From positions 66,930,884 through 66,994,883 of the forward strand of contig NC_083338.1 of NCBI RefSeq assembly GCF_019175385.1: a stretch of DNA of 64,000 bases, written 5' to 3'. Position numbers and translations under genes: made by a program. Positions 11,803 to 23,695 of this stretch are shown here, in pieces (within the stretch, counting starts at the first letter, position 1; every line of letters starts with the position of its first letter). This stretch comes from Lycium barbarum. Taxonomy: Eukaryota > Streptophyta > Magnoliopsida > Solanales > Solanaceae. The notes beneath the pieces were generated by a model. The model ran no database searches, was not told where the DNA came from, and saw nothing but the letters and a program-made list of their open reading frames with translations.

Positions 11803-13036
11803 TTTGGAAGATGATCTTAGAAGCAAGAGATAGCATAGAACGGGAAATATGGTGGGAAACTAAGAGTGGAACTGCTAATGTCTGGTTTGACAACTAGACA
11901 AAACTAGGAGCTTTGTACTATACCTTACCTGATCAATTCATTGATGAAAGTGTGGAAGATGTCTCTAAACTTCTTGATGGAAATGATTGGAACTTTGATA
12001 ACCTGCAACAATTACTACCAGGGGAAATTGTTAATCATATTCAAGAGAAGCTACTGATGAAGGAAAGTTCAACTTTATGGGACAAGGCATGGTGGATGAT
12101 GACTAGTTCTGGTAAGTTTACTGTTTCAAGTGCCTAGAATCTCCTTAGACAAAAAATCCATATCTCTACAGTGTATAAACAGATATGGATAAAAGGGGTT
12201 CCTTTTAAGATGTCCTTTTTCTTATGGAGATTATGGAAGTTTAAGCTACCTGTTGATGAAGTACTAGCTAGCATTGGCATAAATATAGTATCTAGGTGTT
12301 GTTGCTGCAGGAATCCACAGCAGAAAACCATTGATCACTTATTCCTGAATGGTCAAGTTGCACAATCTATCTGGAAGGTATTTAGCAGTGCTGCTAGCAT
12401 ACAAATGAATTGTTCTCAAGTGAAACATACAGTGCAAATATCGTAGAATTCTGTTTGTCATTACCAGCTGAAACCTATCATCAAAGCAGTGCCAGCAATG
12501 ATCATGTGGCAATTATGGAAATGGAGAAACACAAAGCTTCATGGAGATTCATGAAATTTCTCAGAATATTCACTTGCTATGCAAAGTATGGTATCCAGCT
12601 TGGCAGAACATTACTCATAAGTGGCCTGATATAATTGATTATTTTGAGAAGTTTAGGCCAATCCTGATGTGTATAACTATGACATGGAGAGTGCCTGCAA
12701 GGGGTTGGTATAAGTGCAACAGTGATGGTGCTTCAAGAGGGAATCCAGGTCCTAGTTCAGTGGCTTTTTGCATTAAGAATGATAATGGGGATCTTGTGTA
12801 TGCAAAAACACAAAAGATTGCAGATGGGAACAACTTAGTTGCTAAAGCTGTGGCCATCAAACAAGGAATTGAGTATTGTATGGAACATCAACTATATCCT
12901 TTATTGGTGGAAATTGATTCCTTAGCTATGAAGATGTTTATCAGAGGAATATGGGAAGTCCCATGGTATATTAGTATGATCTTAAAGGACATCAACATAT
13001 TGAGAAGAGGGTAGATTGTTGAAGTGGATCACATAT
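11803..13036 (+). pseudogene. LINE ORF2, part 2: zf-RVT and start of RNase H
   Basis: The text continues directly from 9226 after the solo LTR and its TSD copy (11798-11802). A zinc-binding zf-RVT segment lies near 12170-12390 (cysteines in SRCCCCRNPQQ, then a His in DHLFLNG). A plant-type RNase H starts near 12690 with CNSDGASRGNPG (first Asp kept). The Glu expected in the AEAVAI context is Lys (VAKAVAI near 12840-12855), which would abolish RNase H. The third acidic residue is present in VEIDSL. Stops at about 12135 and 12444 and frame changes are present. Confidence 0.87.
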
Positions 13037-14994
13037 TGTCACGACCTAACCAGAGGGCCATGACGGGCACCCGGTGCTACCCCACCTGGGCACCTCTCAT
13101 CGTACGTACGTATTCACATCTAGGTGGACCACATAACTTACTCATAATTTACATACTTTAATAGTGCTAATCTCATTAGGCAACAATACATTTATATCAT
13201 CATTAACAACTATGCCCATGTCCATATACATAAGCCGACGAGGCCATCAAAAGGATGTACAAAATATAAGCCGACAAGGCTGAAGACATCTAATCATACG
13301 CAACTGTCTACGAGCCTCTAAGAAGAGTAGGTAACATCATATAGGCAGGGCAGGACCCCGCCGTGCCCATGTATGTACACAAAAGAATAATACCAAAAGT
13401 TGTAGCTCCGGATGAAATGGAGCTCCTCTTGTAGTCCCTGAATAAGAAAGCTATGGATCAAGCCTGTCTCTCTTGCCACCTGCGGGCATGACGCAGCGTC
13501 CACAAACAAAAGGACGTCAGTACGAATAATGTACTGAGTATTTAAAGCATAGTCAACATCATAATAGAAGCAAAATAAACAACATAAGAAATAACATAAG
13601 GTGGGAGAATCGGGAGGTAATAGAATCATTTGTACCTCTCTCCTTCATCATGTCTACTTACTTGTCTTTCATAGGGACCTTCCATTTCTAATGCTTACTC
13701 GTGCACTTATATACATACGTATTCATATTCATATTCGTATTCATACTCGTATCTGTATCATACCCAACCATAAAGGTTCGGTGTTTCACATACCCGGCCA
13801 TGACAAGGCTCGGTGATTATACATACCTGGCCCTACCAAGGCTCAGTGTTATCCGTACCCAACTGCAGTGGTGTGCGCGCGATAGATATCGTACCCGGCC
13901 ATATAAGCTCGGTGTTATATAATAGTCATACATACTTAGACATGTATACATAAGGGTCCATAAGTATCATCAACATCATTGCCATCATCGTTTTCGATAT
14001 TTCTATCCTTGAAGTATCAACTATCATATAAAGGATGCAATGGAATCATGAAAGTATCGAGGATCATGAGCTTTAGTGACTTTAGAGATAGAACCATTTG
14101 AAGGACATTAAGGAACTCATGAAAGTATATATATATAGCCAAGCAACCATGCCTTATTGAAAGAAAGGTTAGCCTTACATACCTCTTGAATAAATCTACA
14201 TTTAGAAGGGTTCATGCCATGGTAAAGCCTTAATGATACTCTTAAGTTCAAACTAAAATAATTCATCGCCTAAAGAAAATTGGGCAGCATTTCCCCTATT
14301 TCGATGACTGCAACCATATTGCACAACAACCACAATAACATCCATAATAAATTCATAATATCATAATCAAGTAATCAAATTACACTAGGCTTCCAACATT
14401 CATCATCATGTTCAACTTATGCCAACAACTTCATACCCATTTTAGCACATTTTCATATAACACTTCTTCATCACCATTATTACCTTCCATAACATGATTA
14501 TATCCATATCATACTAAGAATCATGACTACATATAGATTGCTACTCATAAACATCATGAAAGCCACATTTAGACTTCATTTCCTACCTCCTTCTTCTACC
14601 CAAGTATTACTACAACCAAACATTCTCAACAACATGAAATAAGCATGAAAATTAACCTTTTCATCCCATGGAAACAAGCTTTGGATCAGCTATCAACTTT
14701 GTGCAAAACCCTAGCTACAATGCCCAAGTATTTCTTGTAGTCCTCTAACCCTAGGAAGCTTTTTAACACGTGAACACCTTGATTCTAGTCTTTTGATCTT
14801 TGTTTTCTCTTGGATTTGAGTGGAATGTGCTTAGACAAGGGTTTTGAGCTCTCAATACATGTAGAAGATGAAAAATGAAATAAAAGAACCCAAGGCATCT
14901 ATTTATACAAAACTTGAAAATCTGCCCGACGGATACTATACGGACACTTATACGGTCCGTATAACATTGTACGGTCCATATAAGTGGTCGTGGT
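13037..14994 (-). repeat. Reversed solo LTR (LTR C), truncated at its U3 end
   Basis: On the plus strand it begins TGTCACGACCTAACC, the reverse complement of a GGGTCGTGACA LTR end, inside the LINE RNase H text. It carries the reversed hairpin series (13344-13536), a splice-donor-like GTATGT (minus, 14182), and a TATA box on the minus strand (TATAAATAG near 14900-14907). Palindromic CCGTATAA motifs then follow (14925-14985). Related LTRs have 190-340 more bases after these motifs, so the original 5' end of this LTR is missing. No clean TSD is visible. The right border is set by where LINE coding text resumes and may be off by a few bases. Confidence 0.8.
13344..13536 (-). other. Conserved LTR stem-loop series, copy C
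   Basis: On the plus strand: h4 GGCAGGG 13344-13350 with CCCCGCC 13356-13362. h5 AGCTCC 13404-13409 with GGAGCT 13419-13424. h3 CTGCG 13480-13484 with CGCAG 13492-13496. h2 GTCC 13498-13501 with GGAC 13512-13515. h1 CAGTAC 13518-13523 with GTACTG 13531-13536. Confidence 0.7.
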
Positions 14995-15136
14995 TATATA
15001 TAGGGAGGGAAACTGCCTTGCAGATTTTTTAGCTAACTATATTTTTGATTTTGCAGGAACACAACAATTTAACTCTTTCCAGGAGCTACCTTCTATGGCT
15101 GGGAAATTATTGATAAGGCTTAGATACCAAATTTGA
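14995..15136 (+). pseudogene. LINE ORF2, part 3: end of RNase H and stop
   Basis: After the reversed LTR the LINE frame resumes with REGNCLADFLAN, the usual C-terminal end of the plant LINE RNase H. The upstream piece ends VEVDHI at about 13020-13036, and the two fit together as one protein text. The frame ends with TGA at 15134-15136. Confidence 0.82.
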
Positions 15137-15667
15137 GAATCAGATATGCATCAAACACTAGAGAGTTCAACGGCTGATTTGCTTAAATGATCCTCTAAAT
15201 TGCTATTTTCAGCAGTTGTATGATGGAAGGATATGGAAAAATTGGTACTGCATCTAGTTTAACTGTCTGAGAAGTTCAGGATGGGTGGTATTAGTGTGCA
15301 TGCATGCTCATTCCCATACTGGATAACTTAAACAGTTGAGACTATATGCAGTTTATCTATCAAAGACATCATATCATGGATATGTTTCATCAGTTGCAAC
15401 AGAGAATTACAGGAATTGAGGCTACAAACCTGAAGTCCGTAGAAAATTCAAGTGATTTGAATCCATATAACCTGGTGAGAGTTTGGAGGTGAGAAGGATG
15501 GATGCAAGTCAAGACTATAGGAATTCTAGCTTTATTACATGTGAATCTGGATGTTGTAACTATTTTTTCTTTCCTGTTGTTTTCTAACTAGCTGTTTGGC
15601 TATCCTGTACAGACTATTTTATTTTCAATAAAAATCCAACATTTTGGTGGTTTTCATTAAAAAAAAA
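15137..15667 (+). other. LINE 3' untranslated region and poly-A tail
   Basis: This 530-bp tract holds no open frame of note. It ends with AATAAA (15627-15632) and an A run (15659-15667), the hallmark 3' end of a target-primed retrotransposon. The sequence changes abruptly at 15668 into a tRNA-like SINE segment. Confidence 0.75.
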
Positions 15668-15754
15668 TGGGGGAGGGGATTACAACGCGGGGATTCTAAC
15701 TCTCACCAACAAGATGAAAGTTTAGGTAGCCAACCAACTGAGCTACTAGATCCC
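15668..15754 (-). mobile_element. tRNA-derived SINE fragment (TS/SolS-like)
   Basis: Read on the minus strand from 15754, it starts GGGATCTAGTAGCTCAGTTG, which holds an A-box-like TAGCTCAGTTGG. About 35 bases on comes GAGAGTTAGAATCC, a degenerate B box. These are the internal RNA polymerase III promoter parts of tRNA-derived SINEs. The fragment breaks off against the LINE poly-A at 15667, so its 3' part is missing here. Assignment to the Solanaceae TS/SolS group is from memory of the family, not a search. Confidence 0.6.
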
Positions 15755-16115
15755 TACTCTTCCGCAACAGTGATTACGCTTAGCACTACTATTGTTACTT
15801 AATATTTGCTTGCTATTCTCGTGGTTTTGATATTCTGTCAGCTAAAAGCCAAGATAGAAGTTAGTATATTATCATAAAGACATTGCTCGTGATTTATTTT
15901 TAGAATTCAGTGTTTCTTTATTGATTAGGCACTCCCAGGCGAGGCATTCTATATGGCGACCAGGTCAGTACGTTTCTCTTTCTTTGTTTGATTTTATGTG
16001 TTTTTGTGTGTTATCTAATAGATCATGGTTATAATTAATAGTCAGTCTTTGTTTTGCTTGTTTGAAGTAATACACATACTTTGTATTTAGAACGTTGTTA
16101 TATTCCTTCTCCCTT
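15755..16115. other. Unassigned DNA left of the copia element
   Basis: About 360 bp without a recognisable transposon. One stretch, 15931-15963, has an acceptor-like TTGATTAG before it and a donor-like AG|GTCAGT after it, and reads ALPGEAFYMAT. This could be a relic exon, but one short match proves nothing. The rest is AT-rich with no clear feature. Confidence 0.4.
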
Positions 16116-16120
16116 GAATC

Positions 16121-16341
16121 TATTAGTGATATCTCTTGATTGATACTAGGATATCTTGATTGATCTTTCATAACTTAGTATCTCTTAGTATCTCCATCTG
16201 TGATTTAGTTTCTATTATGATAAGGAGAAGATCACATTTCTTTATTAGTTCATTATTTCCTTATCCGATGTATCTCTCTTGTATAAATGCACATTCATAT
16301 TAATAAAATGAAATACTTCTCTCCAACAGTAAAGTTCCATA
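16121..16341 (+). repeat. Copia 5' LTR, 221 bp
   Basis: It matches 23696-23906 along its length. It holds a TATA box (TATAAATG, 16282-16289) and AATAAA near 16300. Both termini are TA: it starts TATTAGTGA and ends TTCCATA, immediately before the primer-binding site. Confidence 0.92.
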
Positions 16342-16358
16342 TGGTATCAAAAGCCTAA
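16342..16358 (+). other. Primer-binding site (initiator tRNA-Met type)
   Basis: TGGTATCAAAAGCC directly follows the 5' LTR and matches the usual plant copia site TGGTATCAGAGCC with small changes. It would pair with the 3' end of initiator methionine tRNA to start minus-strand DNA. Confidence 0.85.
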
Positions 16359-16501
16359 AAAGCTTCACAACATTTTTTTTCTCGCTGCCAACAGCAATGG
16401 CTCCAACTAATTCCTCCACTAAAAACACCTCAATCACGCCTTCTCCTGTAACTGCCTTACAAACAACATAACCCATACCAAATTCTCCCACAATTCTCAT
16501 C

Positions 16502-17330
16502 ATGAATAACAATGAGCAATTGATCAATATCGTCGTTGTTGGTCAGGCACCTCTAAAGCTTAACAATACAAACTACCAGTCATGGAAATACCAGTGGGAA
16601 ACCATCCTCACTGCATATGATTTTCTCCACTTTATTGAACAACCACCAAGTTCAACAGACACGCCTTTTCATCAGCGACAAGACCATCTTATTCGGAGTG
16701 CCATCGTTACCTCTCTATCTCTTGATATTGTGCCCTTTGTCATTGATGCTAAGTCTTCTAATGCTCTCTGGAAAAATCTTGCAACAACATATGCGAAGCC
16801 ATCCCGTGCTCGTATCATGAGTCTCTAAGCAACATGAAAAAGGGTAACCTCTCTATTACTTCATACCTATAGAGGATCAAACAAATCTTCAGTACTTTAG
16901 ACTCGGCTTGCATTCAAATTTCCATAGACGAGCTCTTCCTCCATGCTCTCCATGGAATTCCAGCAGAATATGACACTATCACTGCAACTTTGCGTGCCTG
17001 AAAAACTCCAGTGACATTTGAAGAGCTTCATGAGAAGCTCCTTGATTTTGAGCAGAATCGCGTTCGCTCATCTCCCTCTACCACGGTTCCAATTACAGCA
17101 AATTTTTCTGCTAAACCATCGCCACACAACAACCATTCTTGATCCAATTATGCTTCGCCTTCAGGAAACAAATCAAACCCTACAGACAGATCTGCTGCTA
17201 ACAATTTTGGTTCTCAACTTACTGGTCAAAATAATCACAAGAATCATCCCCGTGTTACATGAAAATTTTGTGATAAGCCCGGTCATCACGTGATGCAATG
17301 CCGAAAATGATTGGAAATTCTTTCTCTAAT
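16502..17330 (+). pseudogene. Copia gag (UBN2-type) and zinc knuckle, broken
   Basis: The ATG at 16502 opens a 108-residue copia gag fragment (LNNTNYQSWKYQWETIL..., PFVIDAKSSNALW), the structural protein of the virus-like particle. A frame change near 16830 and stops near 16870 and 16999 interrupt the text. At about 17260-17305 the CCHC knuckle reads KFCDKPGHHVMQCR; the first cysteine position has become a stop codon. The protein is not functional. Confidence 0.82.
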
Positions 17331-18635
17331 CAATGGGTCTGGATCAGATGGACATAAAAGAAACAATGCTCAGTCTCAAACACAGCAACCGCGTGCTAAC
17401 TATGCAACTCACAGAACTAGCAATGATGGAAATTGGCTTGTTGATTCCGATGCCTCGCATCACGTCACGCAGGATCTACAAAATCTGTCCCTTCATTCCG
17501 ATTATGACGGCAGTGAAGAAACTATGCTTGGTGATGGTAACGAATACAAAAATCACCCATACAGGATCCACTTCTTTACATTCATCTTCTCGGCCTTTAA
17601 CTTTATCCAATGTTTTATGTGTTCCTATGATGAAAAAGAACGATGTTTCTATTTACCAACTTTGTAATGATAATTATGTCTCTGTGAAATTCTCACCTTA
17701 TATGTTTATTATGAAGGACCTTTACACGGGAGCACCTCTACAAGCAGAGGAACCTGACAACGGTGTTTATCCATGGCCTTCATCTTTCCAGTCGCCAATG
17801 TCTCCTCAAGCCCTCACTACCACCACAACTGGAACTACTTCCAATTGGCATTGATGCCTCGGTCACCCGTCCTCACCCACTCTTCGTCAAGTTTTCAAGT
17901 TTTTAGCTATTTCATCCTCTTTAGAAAAATCTTTCTTTTGCAATTCATGTAAATGCAGTAAAATGCATAAGTTTCCTTTCTACAACTGTACAATAAAGAA
18001 TAGTGCTCTTTTGGAATATATTTATTCGGATGTTTGGGGTCCTTCGCCAGAAATTTCAATAGATGGTTTTCAATTTTATTTAATATTTGTTGATGATTAT
18101 ACGAAATATATTTGGATCTTTCCCATATGATGAAAATCTGATGTATCCATTATATTTCCCAAATTTAAAAAAGTTGTAGAAAGCTCTTTCAAAAACCCAT
18201 CATTCCTTTTATTCTGACAATGGTGATGAATTCATCCATCTTCGGTCCTTCTTTGAAAACAATGGGATTTCTCATCTTCTCACTCCTTCACATACCTTTG
18301 AATAAAATGCAACCACCGAACGTCTTCGTCTCCATATTGTTGAAACAGGTATCACCCTATTCATAATGCGAGTCTGCCTCTAAATTTTTGGTGGATCGCA
18401 TCCTACTTGATTAATCGCTTGTCTACCAGAATTTTGGAGAATCAATCTCCCTATTTTGGACTGTATGGAAAATTACCAAACTATACCAAGCTTCGGGTCT
18501 TTGGTTGTTTGTGTTACCCATGGTTAAGGCCTTATAATCAAAATAAATTGCAACCTCGTTCCAGCCCATGTCTTTTTCTTGGCTACTCACCGAATCAAAG
18601 TGCTTATCTTTGTTTTGATCCTGTGAAGTCTAGTA
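17331..18635 (+). pseudogene. Copia protease and integrase, broken
   Basis: The protease motif reads NWLVDSDASHHVT near 17434-17472. Relatives have DSGA, so the active-site Gly is Asp. The integrase zinc region follows near 17850-17970 (H...GHPS..., then FFCNSCKCSKMHKF). The first core Asp lies in SDVWGPSP (about 18027), and a degraded second one in SDNGDEF (about 18215). The C-terminal part (18407-18635) reads LRVFGCLCYPWLRPYN. Stops are frequent between 18120 and 18400. The text is interrupted at 18636 by a MITE and resumes at about 19005. Confidence 0.85.
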
Positions 18636-19002
18636 GCCTATTTGGCCAAGCTTATTTTTCTCCAAAAGTACTTATTTTTTTCAATAAGTACTTATTTTTT
18701 TTAAAAAAAAAAGTGAGGTGTTTGGCCAAGCTTTTGAGAGAAAATAAGTGCTTTTAGAGAGTAGCAGAAGCAGTTTTTCAGAAGCTAAAAAAAATAGCTT
18801 TTGGCGAAAAGTGCTTTTGAGAGAAATACACATAGAATCACTTTTTAAAAGTTTGACCAAACACTAATTGCTGCTCAAAAGTGCTTTTAAAATTAATTGG
18901 CCAAACACAAACTGTTTTTCGCCAAAAGTACTTTTTTTAAAAGTACCTTTGAAAAAAATACTTTTCAAAATAAGCTGATTTTAGAAGCTTGGCCAAACAG
19001 GC
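18636..19002. mobile_element. MITE with ~18-bp terminal inverted repeats, 367 bp
   Basis: The left end GCCTATTTGGCCAAGCTT (18636-18653) and the reverse complement of the right end, GCCTGTTTGGCCAAGCTT (18985-19002), differ at one base. The inside is AT-rich with many AAAGTGCTTTT-type copies in both orientations, and no protein is encoded. It interrupts copia integrase coding. It is bordered by TA on each side, but the exact target duplication is ambiguous, so I do not assign a superfamily. Confidence 0.85.
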
Positions 19003-19004
19003 TA

Positions 19005-20424
19005 TAGGTCGTATGTCTCCAGGCACGTGGACTTTGTAGAGCATCATTTTCCATACTCATCGATGGAAATTAAGGCCAATCGACCTGAATCTAACACTAT
19101 TGATATATGGGTTCCCTCTCATTATACTATTCCTTTTACATCAAATCCATCTGATAACTCCTCTCATGTTATATCTACAATATCAGATTCAGGAAGTACC
19201 TCTCATGACGCCGCCACTAGTAATTCGCTCTTCATTAGATGAGCCTGAGAATTCTATTGACTCTTTTCCAGGTACTTATTCTGCTACATCTTCTTCTACC
19301 TCTGCTTCCTCATCCTCTTTATCAGTACCAACCCCTTCCACTTCCTCCATTCCTTCTTCTACCCTTATACCAAACCATCCTATGGTTACCCGTTCCAAAA
19401 ACAATATCAGTAAGCCAATTCAAAGACTTTGTCTCAATGTTACTCTAGCTTCTAAAGATGAATCATTCACTGCTGCACAACCTTCTAAATTACCAGCCAC
19501 TTCCTCAAATACCAATACCAAAATGTTGCCTAAGCCCAAACCTACCAGGTCTGTTGTTTCTTCCAGTTCAATACCCAAACCTTTTGAACCTATTAGTGTT
19601 AGCCAAGCATTAAAAGATCCTAAATGGCGTGCTTCCATGAATGAGGAATTATCGGCTCTTAAGGGCCAAGGCACATGGTCTCTTGTACAAGCAGATCCTC
19701 AAGCTAAACCCATCGGGTCTAAGTGGGTTTTTCGTGTTAAATATAATTCTGATGGAAGTATTAGCCGCTATAAAGCTTGACTTGTTGCTAAAGGTTTCTT
19801 GCAGCGTCCAGGTGTTGATTATGGTGAAACAAATTCTCCAGTTTAAAATCATACCATAGTGCGTGTTATTCTCTCACTGGCTGCTTCATTTGATTGGCCA
19901 CTTCGTCAAATAGATGTTAACAACGCCTTCTTGCACGAGACACTAACTGAAGAAGTATATATGTCTCAACCTCCTGGTTTTGTGAATAATACATATCCCA
20001 CTCGTGTTTGTCGGCTTCACAAATAAATTTATAGGCTTAAACAGGCTCCACGAGCATGGTATGAGGAACTCAAATCCTATCTTGTTTCATATGGATTTTT
20101 CCACTCTTAGTCAGATCACTGCTTATTTATATATGCTTAATCTGGAGTTATCCTCTATCTTATTGTCTATGGTCTGTTCTAATATCACGTGTAATCATCA
20201 AAAGTCGGTGGAAGATTCCATTGGGTGTCTCGCTAATCGTTTCTCTGTTTAAAGATCTTGGTGATTTGCATTTCTTCTTGGGTGTTCAAGTTATTCGCTC
20301 ACCTTCTGGTATTTTTTTTGAGTCAGCAGAAATATATTTATGAGATTTTAGATAGAGCCAACATGGTTGAAGCTAATCCCATGCGCACGCCAATGGCTAG
20401 CGGATCTTGTTCCACAAGCAGTGA
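19005..20424 (+). pseudogene. Copia integrase tail, linker and reverse transcriptase, broken
   Basis: Text resumes with [17 protein letters not shown] (about 19012-19060), then a Ser/Thr/Pro-rich linker (19150-19560). The RT follows: [14 protein letters not shown] (19618 on), [11 protein letters not shown], then the RQIDVNNAFLH segment near 19905-19935 and YRLKQAPRAWYEEL near 20030-20070. A stop at 19778-19780 and frame changes occur. The YVDD box expected near 20160 cannot be recognised, so the polymerase is dead. A solo LTR starts at 20425. Confidence 0.85.
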
Positions 20425-22961
20425 TGTCATACCCCAACTAGGGGTATCGTGCGGGCACCTACCAATTCCCACCTCGGTAGGCAAACCCTTTCCCAAATCA
20501 TTCATTCAACCACAATAAATTTAATCAAGACAATTGAATATAAGTCTCAAACATAGATAAAAATAAAGATAGTAAATAAGTGCGGAAATAATACAATCAC
20601 CCCAAGGAACCTGGTCTAAGGCCGTACAAGAGCCACTACTACAAATACTACTAGTCTGAATACAAATACATGTCTGAAAATGGAATACTGTCTCAGAATA
20701 CCAAAATAAGACAAGTAACTAAGAAGAGCCATCTAGGTAGCGAATCCATCCAATACTCACCCTGGAATACTCGTCAGAAGGCCTTGGGACTCAGTCACGG
20801 GGCGCAGAAGTCAATCTGGTCACAAACTCGGCACTCAGAAAGAATGCAGCAAGGTAGAATCAATACAACAACACGTACTGAGTAGGAATCATAGGCCGAC
20901 AGCAGTTAGAAGATCATATATATAATAAAGAGACTGAAAAAGTACGCATGCTCACAATCAGATAAAACTCAAATCAGTCCAATAGTCAAATCTTTTACCA
21001 AACCACCACGTCTAATAAATCACCTTAAGTCCACTATAAATCCGATCCACATCTCAAGAACTACTATCAAGTATGTGTATAACCAGAATCAATCAATAAG
21101 TCCAAACTAATGCCAAAAATAAATATGAGATGAATGCAATGCAGTGCATATGCGATGATACACACACGCTTCGAGCGGAATATCTCGTTGCCTCGACAGT
21201 CATGACACAAGGGGGACCGCTAAGTCCATGTACCTGCTGCGGAACGCACAACCCAATCTAATAGTTAGTGTTGTGGTACGTACAACCCGATCCTAGTTAG
21301 TGTTGCGCATGCAACCCAATCCAAATATCCATACGAATGAGTGAATGCATGATAACAATGCCAACAAGAATATATAATCAATGGTGCCACACATGGACAC
21401 AAATCTCACTAACAATAACAATATCATAATCCTTACTTCTTTCCCAACAACCTCATATAGGATAATATGCTTTTTGACACACAAGTAATCATTATGCATT
21501 AACTCCCTAGAATCAATCACGTGGCGGCTAGCCAACAGCCCACAATAAGTAACCAACAAGCCATAAATCAAAACAATACCAACCTAAGTATTCCATCCCA
21601 ACTTCGTACCCGAAGGTTTACATGCTTTCTGCAACAATCACTAACTACACATATAATCCGTTAACCAAAGTCTAACCGAAAGGTAAGCCGTAACCTACCT
21701 GGAAAGCTGAACAGGAGTCTCGAACTGTCACACCTTGTCCTTGCCTTTTCGTAACGCCTCCAAGTACTTAAAGTCTATTCATAATCGAATTCTATATTAA
21801 AAACCATGAATAATGACACCCATATTGCTATACTTATAGCAAGGTCAAATTCTATCCCAAGGGATTTGGGGAAATGGGCCCACAAGGGTAAAACGGAAAA
21901 TTGAAAGATGGAACATGCAATTCAAGCTCTAGGTGAACAAACCCACTAATCATTTGCTAAAACAACTCAAGATTAAGCCTAATTCGGATTTGAAGCAAAA
22001 CCCCCAAATTTGGGTATGAACCCTAATTCATCAATCCTCAAATTAACCATTAATAATGGAAGAAACAGGCTTATCAACAAGGAATTCATCAAACTCTATG
22101 GTTATTCTAGTCAATTTCACCACTAATTTCCATTTTAGAAGTCTAAACACATTTCAAGAATTTTAACACAAGACCCATCTTCTATAGCTGGATTCTAATG
22201 ATTCTAAGCATGGAATAGGAATCTAGGAAGGCAAATGATGAAGGCTAGGGTCATAGATCTTACCTCCAACAAGAATCAGTCCAAAAGAAACTCTATTCGC
22301 CCAAAGAGTGCTTATAAAAGTGATGAGAAGAAGTGATAGGGTTTAGGGGACTTAACTAGAGAAACGAGATTATTCTGCCCGACAGCAGCAGTCAAGGAGC
22401 CGCTGCAACACACGTGCTACGACTCCACCAAAACTCTCAGTCCGCTATAGCCGTCCCCCAGTCGCTATAGCGTGACCGCTACAACGGATATGGTACCGCT
22501 GCAGCGCCTACACCAGAACCAGAATACTCTAGTTTTGACCAATCTTATCCCGAAATCCGACTATCACCCGAGGCCCCACAGATACCAAACAAAGCTACAA
22601 AAACACATAAAAACGAGCTACGAATTCACCCGCGGCCTCGGATTTCCCAACGGAGGTCTAGTTGACCAAGTCACCCCCAATGGCCTAAAGCCAAGTTCCC
22701 AACCCAAATTCCAAAACGCTCCCAACTTCATTGGGAACTGAACCGAACACACTACCAAGGCATAAATGACTGTCCGGACCTCTCGGAATCAACAGAATTT
22801 CGAAAAAGGCCCGTTTACTCAAAAGTCAACTTTGGGTCAAATGAATTCCACTTGAGGCTCAAACCTCCAAAAGTCACTCTAAAACCAGCCCGATGACCTA
22901 AGGAAGCGTAAACAGAGGGAAAAGGGTCATTAGCACGATAACGACCAATCGAGTCGTTACA
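20425..22961 (-). repeat. Solo LTR, reversed, 2537 bp, TSD AGTGA
   Basis: On the plus strand it runs TGTCATACCCC...GTCGTTACA. It is flanked by AGTGA (20420-20424 and 22962-22966) inside the copia RT text, which continues in sense on both sides. It lacks the hairpin series found in the other long LTRs of this window, so it is a different family. On the minus strand a donor-like GGAG|GTAAGATC lies near 22260. No coding capacity was recognised; open frames inside are short. Confidence 0.93.
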
Positions 22962-23695
22962 AGTGATGGATCTTTACTTGAGGATCCTAAAGAAATATCA
23001 GACTATAGTTGGAAGTTTACAATATCTTCACCTTACCAGACCAAATGTTGCCTTTGTTGTAAGCAAATTGTCTCAATTTACAAGTGCTCCAACAACTACA
23101 CATTGGGCTATCTATGGTCAAAGGAGTTCTTCGCTATCTTGCTGGCACATCTGCTAATGGTCTGTTTCTTCACAAAGGCAAGTCGCTAAATCTGCACGCC
23201 TTCTCCAACTCAAACTAGGTAGGTAATCACGAAGATCGCTCCTCTACTACAGCATACGTTGTGTTTTTAAGCTCCAATCAACTTTCATGGAGTTCTAAGA
23301 AGCAAAGAGTTGTTGCTCGCTCGTCCATAGAAGTTGTGATCGTCCACAGAAGCTGAGTATTGTGCTATTGCTTCAGCTTCAGCTGAAATTTGTTGGGTCT
23401 GTAATCTGCTTCAAGAGTTATCTCTCTTTCTCAAAGAACCACCAGTTATCTATCGTGACAATCTTGGTGCGACTTATGCGTGCGCTAAACTAGTTTTTCA
23501 TTCCAAAATGAAGCACATCGAGATTGACTATCATTTTGTTCGAAATCTCTGTCAACGAGGCCTCCTGCGTGTTTTTCATGTTTCATCTCAAGACCAGTTA
23601 GCTGATCTGCTTACCAAGCCACTACCAAAAGCTCCATTCGAAGCACTAAGCTCCAAGATTGGTATATCGGACCGATCTACCATCTTGCAGGGGCA
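22962..23695 (+). pseudogene. Copia RT end and RNase H, broken
   Basis: DGSLLEDPK (in part) and IVGSLQYLHLTRPNVAF (about 22990-23055) are the end of the RT. RNase H text follows: [15 protein letters not shown] near 23285-23325, and EIDYHFVRNLCQRGLLRV with DQLADLLTKPLP at 23520-23630. The frame changes several times. A purine-rich run (AGGGGCA, 23689-23695) just before the 3' LTR serves as polypurine tract. Confidence 0.85.

Larger units (their letters stand above)
4863..15667 (+). mobile_element. LINE (L1-type non-LTR retrotransposon), 5'-truncated by insertion, with two LTR insertions
   Basis: The element has ORF1 (DUF4283-like plus a CCHC knuckle), ORF2 (endonuclease, reverse transcriptase, zf-RVT, RNase H), a 3' untranslated region and a poly-A tail ending at 15667. 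It is cut at 4863 by the gypsy element and interrupted at 9227-11797 and 13037-14994 by LTRs. Removing those insertions restores the ORF2 protein text across both gaps. Many stops and frameshifts show it is an old, inactive copy. The 5' end lies left of the window. Confidence 0.92.

Noticed and set aside
15668..15754. Considered as a functional tRNA gene (minus strand)
   Set aside because: The B box is degenerate and no full cloverleaf can be drawn; the tail resembles a SINE body.
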